Below are positions 16,997-25,002 of a stretch of DNA of 42,827 nucleotides, piece after piece. Numbering within the stretch: the stretch's first letter is position 1; each line of letters starts with the position of its first letter. This DNA comes from Rhodanobacter thiooxydans LCS2. Its GTDB lineage: Bacteria; Pseudomonadota; Gammaproteobacteria; Xanthomonadales; Rhodanobacteraceae. Where the stretch lies: positions 1 through 42,827 of the forward strand of contig NZ_AJXW01000094.1 in NCBI RefSeq assembly GCF_000264375.1, written 5' to 3'. The position numbers and the translations under genes were made by a program. The notes below the pieces were generated by a model. It was given only the letters and a program-made list of their open reading frames with translations, did no database searches and had not been told where the DNA came from.

Positions 16997-18178
16997 CTAA
17001 CCCGCCTCGCTGCGGTGCACATCGTGCGTCACGAATGGCTGTCCCGCATCGGGCGCAGCCAGCCAGTGCGGATGGGCCAGCGTGTGGCGCATGTCGTCCA
17101 GCCCGCTTTGCCAATGGCAACGCATGCTGGCGACGCTGAATTCGTAGTCCTTGAAGTGGCCTTCGTGCGGCCGGTTCTGGTAGATCAGGTGGATCACGTT
17201 GGTCAGCGCTTCGGCCGCACGCGCCTCGGCATGGCGGTATACCGGATCGTGGCGGCGCTCGGGCGGCACCAGCGCCATCACGTCGTGCAGCAGCCGGCGG
17301 TGCTCCTGCGTGCGGCGCATGAACTCGGTGACCAGCCGGGTGCGGCTGGAGTACTGGATCTCCTTGCTGCGCTCGGCCACGTCGGCGAGGTCGCGCGGCA
17401 GCGCGCCGCGGGCGCTCCAAAGGTCGACCTGGAACGCCAGCGTGTCGCAACCGGGGCGCTCGCTGAGCACCTCGTACAGCGGCGTGTTGGAGACCATGCC
17501 GCCGTCCCAGTAGAACTCGCCGTCGACCTCCACCGCGGGAAAGCCCGGCGGCAGCGCGCCGGAGGCCATGAAGTGCTCCGGCCGCAGGCGCTCGCGGCGA
17601 TTGTCGAAGTAGGCGAAGTTGCCGCTGCGCACGTTCACCGCGCCGACCGCCACGCGCACCGTGCGCGCGTCGTTGAGCCGGTCGAAATCGACCAGCCGCT
17701 CCAGCGTGGCGCGCAGCGGCGCGGTGTCGTACCAGCTCACGCTGCCCGGTGTGGCGTGCCCGCCCAGCAACGGCGGCGGCTGGCGCGGATGGAAGAAGCC
17801 GGCCTGGCCTTCGGTCATCGCGCGCCAGGCAGCCATGCCGCTCATCCCGCTGAGCCACGCCGTCGGCCACGCCACCGCGTCGAACCAGGGCAGTGGCGGC
17901 GTTGCCGGCCACAATGGCGGGCGGCAGATCGCCTCCCAGAATTCGCGCAACCGTTCCACCCGCTGCCCGGGCGCGTTGCCGGCGATGATCGCCGCGTTCA
18001 GCGCGCCGATCGAAATGCCGGCCAGCCGGGTCGGCTGCAGGCCGGCCTCGTCCAGCGCCTCGAACACGCCGGCCTGGTAGGCGCCAAGCGCGCCGCCGCC
18101 CTGCAGCACCAGCGCGACGGTGCGGTAATCGCGGGCCGCCCTCTCCGCCAGCGAGGACGCCGGATCAGGATGGCTCAC
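16997..18178 (-). CDS. Patatin-like phospholipase family protein
   Basis: Probable lipid acyl hydrolase, 393 residues. Oxyanion-hole [12 protein letters not shown] is at about 27-38, nucleophile GISIG with S56, and the Asp of the dyad D225 in [10 protein letters not shown]; all are intact. The C-terminal ~130 residues ([16 protein letters not shown] ... GHFKDYEFS) look like the DUF3734-type extension. The GTG start overlaps the TGA of bdhA (GTGA), so the two are translationally coupled. That linkage to 3-hydroxybutyrate dehydrogenase suggests polyhydroxybutyrate or acyl-ester turnover; the substrate is unproven. Confidence 0.9.
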   Translation of the reverse strand: MSHPDPASSLAERAARDYRTVALVLQGGGALGAYQAGVFEALDEAGLQPTRLAGISIGALNAAIIAGNAPGQRVERLREFWEAICRPPLWPATPPLPWFDAVAWPTAWLSGMSGMAAWRAMTEGQAGFFHPRQPPPLLGGHATPGSVSWYDTAPLRATLERLVDFDRLNDARTVRVAVGAVNVRSGNFAYFDNRRERLRPEHFMASGALPPGFPAVEVDGEFYWDGGMVSNTPLYEVLSERPGCDTLAFQVDLWSARGALPRDLADVAERSKEIQYSSRTRLVTEFMRRTQEHRRLLHDVMALVPPERRHDPVYRHAEARAAEALTNVIHLIYQNRPHEGHFKDYEFSVASMRCHWQSGLDDMRHTLAHPHWLAAPDAGQPFVTHDVHRSEAG

Positions 18179-18960
18179 TGCATGAACCAGCCGTGGCTGA
18201 CCACGATGCTCTGACCGGTCAGCGCCGCGGAGGGGAAGGTGGCCAGGTACAGCGCGGTCTGCGCGATGTCCTCGACGGTGGTGAAGGTGGCATCGACGGT
18301 GTCCTTCAGCATCACGTTCCTGATCACCTCGTCCTCGCTGATGCCCAGCTCCTTCGCCTGCTCGGGAATCTGCTTCTCGACCAGGGGCGTGCGCACGAAA
18401 CCCGGGCAGATCACGTGCGAGCGCACGTTGTGCGCGGCGCCTTCCTTCGCCAGCGTGCGGGCCAGGCCGAGCAGGCCATGCTTGGCGGCGACGTAGGCGG
18501 ACTTCAGCTTCGAGGCCTCGTGCGAGTGCACTGAGCCCATGTAGATCACCACGCCGCCGCGGTTGCCCGGGTACATGTGCTTCAGCGCGGCCTTGGTGGT
18601 GAGGAAGCCGCCGTCGAGGTGGATCGCCAGCATCTTCTTCCAGTCGGCGAAGGCGAACTGGTCGATCGGGTTGATGATCTGCACGCCGGCGTTGGAAACC
18701 AGGATGTCCAGCGCGCCGAACGCAGCGACCACCTTGTCGGTGCCTTCGTTCACCGCCACCTCGCTGGTCACGTCCATCGCCACGCCGAGCGCCTTGCCGC
18801 CGGCCGCGTTGATCTGCGCGGCGACCGAGTCGGCGGCCTGCTGGTTGATGTCGGCGATCGCCACGCTGGCGCCATGCTGCGCGTACAGTTCCGCGATCGC
18901 CTTGCCGAGGCCGCTGGCTGCGCCCGTGACCAGGGCCACCTTGCCGTTGAGACTGTTCAT
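18175..18960 (-). CDS. bdhA: 3-hydroxybutyrate dehydrogenase
   Basis: Oxidises D-3-hydroxybutyrate to acetoacetate with NAD in polyhydroxybutyrate and ketone-body use. SDR protein of 261 residues: TGAASGLG at 12-19, acidic residue after strand two (ADIN) favouring NAD, SNAG at 89-92, S143, Y156, K160. The segment [25 protein letters not shown] is characteristic of this enzyme. Strong ribosome site AAGGAG. First gene of a two-gene operon with the patatin gene. A long palindrome lies in its leader. Confidence 0.94.
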   Translation of the reverse strand: MNSLNGKVALVTGAASGLGKAIAELYAQHGASVAIADINQQAADSVAAQINAAGGKALGVAMDVTSEVAVNEGTDKVVAAFGALDILVSNAGVQIINPIDQFAFADWKKMLAIHLDGGFLTTKAALKHMYPGNRGGVVIYMGSVHSHEASKLKSAYVAAKHGLLGLARTLAKEGAAHNVRSHVICPGFVRTPLVEKQIPEQAKELGISEDEVIRNVMLKDTVDATFTTVEDIAQTALYLATFPSAALTGQSIVVSHGWFMQ

Positions 18961-18987
18961 GCGTTGCTCCTTGGAAAGGATGGGGTT

Positions 18988-19025
18988 GGCGCGATCGTCC
19001 GATCGCGCCCATCCAGCGGATTGTA
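18988..19025 (-). promoter_or_regulatory. Candidate bdhA promoter -10 and operator palindrome
   Basis: A perfect palindrome, GGCGCGATCG-TC-CGATCGCGCC (18988-19009), lies 28 bp before the bdhA start. On the minus strand a -10-like TACAAT (19025 to 19020) is just upstream, so the palindrome would fall at the transcription start. It has no U-tract after it, which argues against a speA terminator. An operator for a dimeric repressor is the favoured reading. Confidence 0.45.
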
Positions 19026-19077
19026 GGCGCCGCGACGACGGCCGCCATCGGACCTTGGGGCAGTCGCCGTCACGCCT

Positions 19078-20967
19078 TCAGCGGATGTCCTCGGCCAGGT
19101 AGGTGTAGGCGGCGAGCCCGCCGTCGAGCGCGTCGTACAGGCGCGCGGCCTCGTCGCCGGCGAGGCCGGCGGCGGCGATGCGCTCGCGGTAGCTGGCGCG
19201 CAGCGTCTCCAGGTCGTAGCCAACGTAGTCGAGCATCAGGTCGGTGGTGTCGCCGCGGCGTACATGGGCGAAAGTGTAGCCGTCGCCGTCCACGCGTACG
19301 TTCACCGCATCGGTGTCGCCGAACAGGTTGTGGATGTCGCCCAGCGTCTCCTGGTAGGCGCCGACCATGAAGATGCCGAGGCGGTAGCTTTCACCGTCCC
19401 GCAATGCGTGCAGCGGCAGGCTGACATCCACGCCTTCGGCATCGACGTAGTGGTCGATGCGGCCGTCCGAATCGCAGGTAAGGTCGACGATAACGCCGCG
19501 CCGGGTCGGCTGCTCGTCCAGCCGCGCGATCGGCGCGATCGGGAAGATCTGCCCGATCGCCCACACGTCCGGGATCGACTCGAACACCGAGAAGTTGGCG
19601 AAGTACTTGTCGACCAGCTTCTCGTCCAGCTCGTCCAGCGCTTGCCGGTGCGAGCGCTCGGCCGGCAGCAGGCGCAGCCTTACCGCCCCGGCGATCGCGT
19701 AGTACATCTCGTCCAGCCGCGCGCGGTCGGCCAGCGCGAGCTGGCCCAGCGCATACAACGCCTGGCCTTCGCTCAAGTGATGCTGGGCTTCGTGGAACAG
19801 CTCCAGCGCGGGGCGCCGGTCCAGTTCCTCCCAGGTCTCGCGCAGGCGGCGCAGCACCGCCGGCTCGTCCACGCACGGCGGCGGGATCGCGCCGGCGGGC
19901 ACTTCCTCCACCTCGGTCACGTTGACCACCATCACCGCGTGGTGCGCGGTCATCGCGCGGCCGGCCTCGGTGAGGATGTGCGGCGCCTCCAGGCCTTCGG
20001 CGGCCACCGCCTCGGCCAGCGACTGCACGATGGTCGAGGCGTACTGCTCGATCGAGTAGTTGATCGAGTTGTGGCTGCGCGAGCGCGAACCTTCGTAGTC
20101 CACGCCGAGGCCGCCGCCGACATCGACGATCTCCAGCGGCACGCCCATCCGGCACAGCTCGACGAAGTAGCGCGTGGCCTCGCGCATGCCGTTGGCGATG
20201 TCGCGCACGTTGGATATCTGCGAGCCCATATGGAAGTGCTGCAGCTTCAGCGTGTGCTTGAGGCCAGCGTGATCGAGCCGCTCGACCAGGGTGAGCACCT
20301 GGTTCGGCGACAGCCCGAACTTGCCCTTGTCGCCGCCGGTGTTCTGCCACTTACCGGCACCAATGGAAGCGAGGCGCACGCGCACGCCGAGCAGCGGCTC
20401 CACGCCCAGCGCCCTGGCCTCGGCGAACACGTGGTCCAGCTCGGACAGCTTCTCGATCACGATGTGCACGCGCAGGCCGAGCTTCTTGCCGATCAGCGCC
20501 AGGCGGATGTATTCGCGGTCCTTGTAGCCGTTGCAGATCACGATGGAACCGGGCCGTGCCATCGCCAGCACCGCCATCAGTTCGGGCTTGGAACCGGCCT
20601 CCAGGCCGAAGCCATGCACGCCGGCGGCGACCAGCTCGCCGGCCACGCCGCGCTGCTGGTTCACCTTGATCGGATAGATCGCGGTGTAGCCGCCGGCGTA
20701 GTGCCACTCGTCGATGGCCTTGGCGAAAGCCGTCTGCAGCCGCGCCAGGCGGTCGGCCAGGATGTCCGGAAAGCGCACCAGCAACGGCAGCCGCAGGCCT
20801 TCGGCGCAGGCGCGCTCGACGATCCGCGGCAGCGACAGCGCCGGGCCGTACGCGCCGCGCGGACGCATCACGATGCAGCCGGCTTCGTCCACGTCCACGT
20901 AGCCGTCACCCCAGTGTGGCACCGCATAGGTGTGGCGGGCGGTGTCGACAGTCCAATGGTTCGCCAT
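19078..20967 (-). CDS. speA: Biosynthetic arginine decarboxylase
   Basis: PLP enzyme converting arginine to agmatine, the first step of the arginine route to putrescine. The 629 residues are of family length. The PLP lysine is K101 in YPIKVNQQ. Also seen are GLEAGSKPEL, KLQHFHMGSQ, the phosphate-binding DVGGGLGVDYEGS, and LTEAGRAMTAHHA. The MANHWTVDTARHTY start has GAGGAG upstream. Divergent from speE over 286 bp, pairing two polyamine genes; agmatine-to-putrescine genes are not in the window. Confidence 0.96.
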   Translation of the reverse strand: MANHWTVDTARHTYAVPHWGDGYVDVDEAGCIVMRPRGAYGPALSLPRIVERACAEGLRLPLLVRFPDILADRLARLQTAFAKAIDEWHYAGGYTAIYPIKVNQQRGVAGELVAAGVHGFGLEAGSKPELMAVLAMARPGSIVICNGYKDREYIRLALIGKKLGLRVHIVIEKLSELDHVFAEARALGVEPLLGVRVRLASIGAGKWQNTGGDKGKFGLSPNQVLTLVERLDHAGLKHTLKLQHFHMGSQISNVRDIANGMREATRYFVELCRMGVPLEIVDVGGGLGVDYEGSRSRSHNSINYSIEQYASTIVQSLAEAVAAEGLEAPHILTEAGRAMTAHHAVMVVNVTEVEEVPAGAIPPPCVDEPAVLRRLRETWEELDRRPALELFHEAQHHLSEGQALYALGQLALADRARLDEMYYAIAGAVRLRLLPAERSHRQALDELDEKLVDKYFANFSVFESIPDVWAIGQIFPIAPIARLDEQPTRRGVIVDLTCDSDGRIDHYVDAEGVDVSLPLHALRDGESYRLGIFMVGAYQETLGDIHNLFGDTDAVNVRVDGDGYTFAHVRRGDTTDLMLDYVGYDLETLRASYRERIAAAGLAGDEAARLYDALDGGLAAYTYLAEDIR

Positions 20968-21253
20968 CAGCGTTGCTCCTCGTGCAAACGAATGATGTCG
21001 TCGCAGCGGCGAGCCTTGACGCTTCAGCTCTACGCGAGCACGAGCCCGAACGACCGGAAGCCTCGCACGCCGCGGGGCCGATCGGGCTGGTCGGCGACCG
21101 GCGCGCTGCGCCGGCCAGGCCGGAGCGCCATTGTAATGGGCGGCTGTGACGATATGCGCAAGACGGCGGCGGCCACTGCCGGGACGTTCACCGCCGTTGC
21201 CGCTACAATCGACGACCTTTCTCCTTCCACCCGGTTCACCAGGAACACCCGCC

Positions 21254-22135
21254 ATGTCGCAGCAGTCCACGCCGAACGAAGCCCGGCCCAACGAGGCCTG
21301 GTTCACCGAGGCCCACCAGGCCTCCGGCTCCTCCATCGGTTTCCGCACCGAGCGGCTGCTGCATGCGGAGAAGACCCCGTTCCAGACCATCGAGATCCAC
21401 AAGACCACCGACTGGGGCAACCTGATGGTAATCGACGGCTGCGTGATGCTGACCAGCCGCGACAACTTCCTCTATCACGAGATGATGACCCACCCGGCGC
21501 TGTTCACCCATGCGCGCGCCAAGCGCGTGGTGATCATCGGCGGCGGCGACTGCGGCACGCTGCGCGAAGTGCTCAAGCACGAGGAAGTCGAGCACGCGGT
21601 ACAGGTGGAGATCGACGAGCGCGTCACCCGCCTGGCCGAGCAGTACTTCCCCGAGCTGTGCGAGGCGAACGGCGACCCGCGCGCCGAGCTGCTGTTCATC
21701 GACGGCATCAAGTACATGGCCGAGGCCGAGCCCGATTCGCTGGACCTGATCATCGTCGACTCGACCGACCCGGTCGGCCCGGCCGAAGGCCTGTTCAACG
21801 CCGCGTTCTACGCCAGCTGCTACAAGGCGCTGCGACACGGCGGCCTGCTGGTGCAGCAGAGCGAATCGCCGCTGGCGCACCTGGAGCTGATCAAGTCGAT
21901 GCGCTCGGCCATGCGCACTTCGGGCTTCAGCGCGGTGAAGACGCTGCCGTTCCCCCAGCCGTGCTACCCCACCGGCTGGTGGAGCTGCACCATGGCGCGC
22001 AAGGGCGGCGACCTGTCCGGCTTCCGCGAGCGCGGCGCACTCAGCAAAAACTTCCCCACCAAGTACTACAACGCCGAAATCCACAAAGCCGCGCTGGCCC
22101 AGCCGGAGTTCCTGCGCGAGGCGTTGGGGGAATAA
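21254..22135 (+). CDS. speE: Polyamine aminopropyltransferase (spermidine synthase)
   Basis: Transfers aminopropyl from decarboxylated SAM to putrescine. The 293 residues contain SIGFRTERLLHAEKTPFQ, the cofactor motif VVIIGGGDCGTLRE (C replaces the second G of the usual GGGDGG), catalytic-loop VDSTDPVGPAEGLF, and the C-terminal TGWWSCTMA. A -10-like TACAAT (21204-21209) lies 45 bp before the ATG; the -35 is poor. Followed immediately by a GGGAATAGGG repeat element. Confidence 0.96.
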   Translation: MSQQSTPNEARPNEAWFTEAHQASGSSIGFRTERLLHAEKTPFQTIEIHKTTDWGNLMVIDGCVMLTSRDNFLYHEMMTHPALFTHARAKRVVIIGGGDCGTLREVLKHEEVEHAVQVEIDERVTRLAEQYFPELCEANGDPRAELLFIDGIKYMAEAEPDSLDLIIVDSTDPVGPAEGLFNAAFYASCYKALRHGGLLVQQSESPLAHLELIKSMRSAMRTSGFSAVKTLPFPQPCYPTGWWSCTMARKGGDLSGFRERGALSKNFPTKYYNAEIHKAALAQPEFLREALGE

Positions 22136-22138
22136 GCC

Positions 22139-22216
22139 GGGAATAGGGAGTTGGGAATAGAAGGGCCACAGTGGCCGCTCTTCCTATTCCTTATTCTCGA
22201 TTCCCTATTTCCCGCC
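22139..22216. repeat. GGGAATAGGG inverted-repeat element, copy A
   Basis: The left arm begins GGGAATAGGGAG. A central hairpin GGCCAC-A-GTGGCC (about 22164-22176) follows, and the right arm ends TTCCCTATTTCCCGC. The arms are imperfect complements. It starts four bases after the speE stop and ends just before the convergent small gene. It is the same family as the element at 23602-23708. Confidence 0.7.
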
Positions 22217-22217
22217 C

Positions 22218-22412
22218 TCAAAACATCTTCGAGCGCACCTTCGGCAGCAGCACCAGCAGCAGCGTGGCGAGCGGGCCGAACAGCAGCGACAACAGGAACC
22301 AGATGAGCCCGCTGCGGTTCTTGCCTTGCGCCAGGGCGGCATTGATCAGGGCCAGCGTGCCCCAGCCGACAAACCAGGGTGCGCCGCCGGCGAACGTCGA
22401 CAGTTGATCCAC
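22218..22412 (-). CDS. Small two-helix membrane protein, function unknown
   Basis: A 64-residue protein with hydrophobic segments at about 11-29 and 37-55, a basic loop between (GKNRSG), and a basic end (PKVRSKMF). I chose the GTG at 22412 because GGGAG lies seven bases before it; an ATG eight codons upstream (22436) has no ribosome site. No family was recognised. Read convergently with speE and divergently from the next gene, and confined between two copies of the same repeat. Confidence 0.65.
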   Translation of the reverse strand: MDQLSTFAGGAPWFVGWGTLALINAALAQGKNRSGLIWFLLSLLFGPLATLLLVLLPKVRSKMF

Positions 22413-22574
22413 TACGCGTCTCCCGAACGGTGACATGGGGGCGCGGCCCTGCGCCGGGGGTTTCCATCCTAGCAAGCCTTGCCGCACTGGTCCGCCTTCG
22501 CCGGCCGGCGGATCAGCCGCGCTTAATCCACGCAAGGTATGCTGCGCGCTTTGTTCGCCTGCGGAGTCGAGCCC

Positions 22575-23606
22575 ATGATGCGTGGACGGCATTGCCTCGC
22601 CCTGATTTGCGCGTGGTCGCTGGCCGTTGCGCCGGCATTCGCCGGCAAGCCCCCGGTCGGCAAGAACCGCGGCACGCCGGACAAGGCGGTGCAGGCCCGC
22701 GACAAGGCCCAGCTCGCCTTCCAGCGCGACCTGGTCAGCGTGCTCGCCCCCAGCGGCGATCCGTCGCGGCTGCTCGGCGCGGCCCTGCTGGCGCGACCGC
22801 TGTTCAACCAGCCGCCCAGCAACAGCTTCCATCGCCTGATCGAGCGCGCCGCGCAGGCCGAAGGCGCCGACACGGCGGTCGACTGGATGCGTCTGGCCGA
22901 TTGCGATGCCACCGCCGACGCCTGCCCGAACGAGGAAGCCCTGCAACACCTGCTGGCCCGAGCCCCGGACAACGCCGCGGTGTGGCTGCTCAAGTTCGGT
23001 GCCGATGCGCGGGCCAAGCAACAGGAGGCCGCCCGCGAAGACCTGCGCCAGGCCGCGGCCGCGAAGCGCTACGACGATTACGCCGGCATCAGCCTGCACG
23101 CGCTGGCCAATGCGGCCGGCGCGCTGCCGCCACCGCCCGATGTGCTGGACCCGGCCCACGCCGGCGGTGCCGTCGGCATGCAGACCGTGCTGGTGTTCGG
23201 CGTGGCCGGCACCCAGCCGCAACCGGCCCTGCAGTTGGTCGCCAAGCTGTGCGAGAACGCCGGCGAGGACGCCTCGATCAAGGCCGACTGCGTGGCCTTG
23301 GGCAAGACGCTGGAATGGGGCTCCAGCCCGCTGGCGCGTTCGCTGGGCCTGCACCTGCGCGAGGTGCTGGCCGACGATCCGGCGCAGCAGCAGGAAGCGA
23401 AGGACGCCCGCCGCGACCTGGTCTGGCAGGTGCAGAGTTTCGCCCAGCTGCTGGCCAGGGCGCAGGACGACACGGCACTGGCCCAGCGCCTGCTGGCGCT
23501 GGCCCGCCACGGCGGCACCGAGATGAGCCTGCAGCTGGCCGCCCTGCGTGACAACGGCATCCCGGTCGAAGCGCCTGCCGGCTGGCGGCCCCAGAGCCGG
23601 AAATAG
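22575..23606 (+). CDS. Secreted helical protein of unknown function
   Basis: 343 residues with a signal peptide (about 1-23, ending AFAG). The rest is Ala/Leu-rich and helical, resembling degenerate TPR/Sel1-type solenoids without a clean repeat. It has three cysteine pairs' worth of Cys, including CDATADAC, possibly disulfide-bonded in the periplasm. ATG chosen for GGAG eight bases upstream and for the signal peptide. Its TAG stop lies inside the left arm of the repeat at 23602. No function can be assigned. Confidence 0.8.
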   Translation: MMRGRHCLALICAWSLAVAPAFAGKPPVGKNRGTPDKAVQARDKAQLAFQRDLVSVLAPSGDPSRLLGAALLARPLFNQPPSNSFHRLIERAAQAEGADTAVDWMRLADCDATADACPNEEALQHLLARAPDNAAVWLLKFGADARAKQQEAAREDLRQAAAAKRYDDYAGISLHALANAAGALPPPPDVLDPAHAGGAVGMQTVLVFGVAGTQPQPALQLVAKLCENAGEDASIKADCVALGKTLEWGSSPLARSLGLHLREVLADDPAQQQEAKDARRDLVWQVQSFAQLLARAQDDTALAQRLLALARHGGTEMSLQLAALRDNGIPVEAPAGWRPQSRK

Positions 23607-23708
23607 GGAATCAAGGCAGGGAATAGGGAGTAGGGAATCGGAAGAGCAGCCCTTGCCGCCCGGTTCGGCGTTTCCCGCTCTGGCTATTCCCTGCCTTGAT
23701 TCCCTATT
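23602..23708. repeat. GGGAATAGGG inverted-repeat element, copy B, perfect 25-bp arms
   Basis: Arms 23602-23626 and 23684-23708 are exact reverse complements over 25 bp, containing AATAGGGAATC and GGGAATAG. The 57-bp centre holds another GGGAATCGG unit and GC-rich hairpin sequence. It supplies the stop codon of the preceding gene and lies 50 bp before the ParA gene. Confidence 0.85.
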
Positions 23709-23758
23709 CCCGGCCTTCCCGCTAGGCTTGGGCCACCTTCCGTAGCAGGGGCGATCCG

Positions 23759-24391
23759 ATGCTTACGACGCTGGTGGCAAGCAGCAAGGGTGGTTGCGGC
23801 AAGAGCACGCTGGTGACGCAGCTGGCGTCGCACTGGGCCCAGGCGGGACAACACACCGCGATCCTCGACGCCGACCGGCAGCATTCCAGCTTCCACTGGG
23901 CCGAACTCCGGCCGGACAACGTTCCCGGCGTGCTGGCCTTCGACAGCGGCCGGCGCAGCCTGCAACGAGTGCCGCCGGACACCCAGCAATTGTTGATCGA
24001 TACCCCCGCAGGCGCCGATGAGCGCGAACTGGAACCTTACCTCGATGCGGCCGACGTGCTGCTGGTGCCGGTGCTGCCGTCCTCGTTCGACCTCGACGCC
24101 ACGTTGCGTTTCCTCGGCGAGCTGCAGGCGGTCAAGCGCGTCCGCAGCGGCAAGCTGCCGGTGGCGCTGGTCGCCAACCGGCTCAAGCCGTGGACCCACG
24201 CCAGCCAGGACGCGCTCGCCCGGCTCGCCGAGCAGTCGCCGTTCCCGATCGCCGCGCAGCTGCGCGACAGCCAGGCCTACGTGCTGCTCGCCGGGCTCGG
24301 CAAGGGCATCTTCGACTACCAGTCCGAGCAGGTGCGCAGCCATCAGCAGGACTGGAAGGCCCTGCTGCGCTGGATCAAGCGCCAGCACTGA
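23759..24391 (+). CDS. Orphan ParA/MinD-family ATPase
   Basis: A 210-residue deviant Walker ATPase: SSKGGCGKST (8-17) includes the signature lysine, then ILDADRQHSS (Walker A') and LIDTPAGAD (Walker B). It is shorter than chromosomal ParA, with no N-terminal DNA-binding domain and no ParB gene nearby. Such orphans position protein cargo (chemoreceptor clusters, carboxysomes, flagella) or act in plasmid-type partition. No partner is evident; the following gene is a SixA-like phosphatase 56 bp away. Confidence 0.88.
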   Translation: MLTTLVASSKGGCGKSTLVTQLASHWAQAGQHTAILDADRQHSSFHWAELRPDNVPGVLAFDSGRRSLQRVPPDTQQLLIDTPAGADERELEPYLDAADVLLVPVLPSSFDLDATLRFLGELQAVKRVRSGKLPVALVANRLKPWTHASQDALARLAEQSPFPIAAQLRDSQAYVLLAGLGKGIFDYQSEQVRSHQQDWKALLRWIKRQH

Positions 24392-24447
24392 AGCGCGCTC
24401 TTCCCCCACGTACATCGCGCCCCGCACCACCACACCTGGAGTCCTCC

Positions 24448-24921
24448 ATGCACGAACTGATCCTGTTGCGACACGCCGAAGCCGTGCCGATGGAAACCGC
24501 CGGCGACGACCCGCAGCGCCCGCTCAGCGTGCGCGGCGAACGGGAAGCGCAGGCTGCCGGCCTGTGGCTGGCCGCGCACGGCCTGCGCCCCGACCGAGTG
24601 CTGTGCTCGCCGAGCCGGCGCACCGACGAGACCACCCGGCTGGCGCTGGCCGCGATCGACGACGCGCCGGTACCGCAGCAGGCCACCGAAATCTACGACG
24701 CCACGCCGGGCGAACTGCTGGCCCTGCTCGACCAGCATGCCGACGCCGGCACGGTGCTGCTGGTCGGCCACAACCCCGGCATGGAGCGGCTGGTCGCCCT
24801 GCTGGTCGAGGGCCGCTCCGACGAGTTCCGCGGCATGCCGCCCGGTGCGCTGGCCGTGCTGCACCTGGACGGCGCGCTGGAGCCGGGCAACGCCCGCCTG
24901 GACGCGTTCTGGTCGCCCTGA
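24448..24921 (+). CDS. sixA: SixA-like histidine phosphatase
   Basis: Histidine-phosphatase-superfamily protein, 157 residues. The phosphohistidine motif is LLRHAEA (H9), with DxQRPLSVRGEREA, the CSPSRRTDET arginine segment, and a second catalytic His in VGHNPGME (H108). Short RHG proteins of this length are SixA type, which removes phosphate from phosphohistidine signalling proteins. The sequence does not say which protein it acts on. ATG follows GGAG; probably co-transcribed with the ParA-like gene. Confidence 0.87.
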   Translation: MHELILLRHAEAVPMETAGDDPQRPLSVRGEREAQAAGLWLAAHGLRPDRVLCSPSRRTDETTRLALAAIDDAPVPQQATEIYDATPGELLALLDQHADAGTVLLVGHNPGMERLVALLVEGRSDEFRGMPPGALAVLHLDGALEPGNARLDAFWSP

Positions 24922-25002
24922 CGCGCGCCGCGGCCATCCGCCAGCACCGCGCCGCGCCCGCCTCCTCATGGCCGTGGCACGCGCAGAACGTATGAGTCAT
25001 CC

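Noticed and set aside
18961..19077. Palindrome 18988-19009 as a speA terminator
   Set aside because: No U-tract follows on the minus strand, and it lies at the start region of bdhA, so an operator is favoured.
19264..22146. 960-codon plus-strand frame across speA and speE
   Set aside because: It runs antisense to speA and out of frame with speE, both of which carry clear family motifs.
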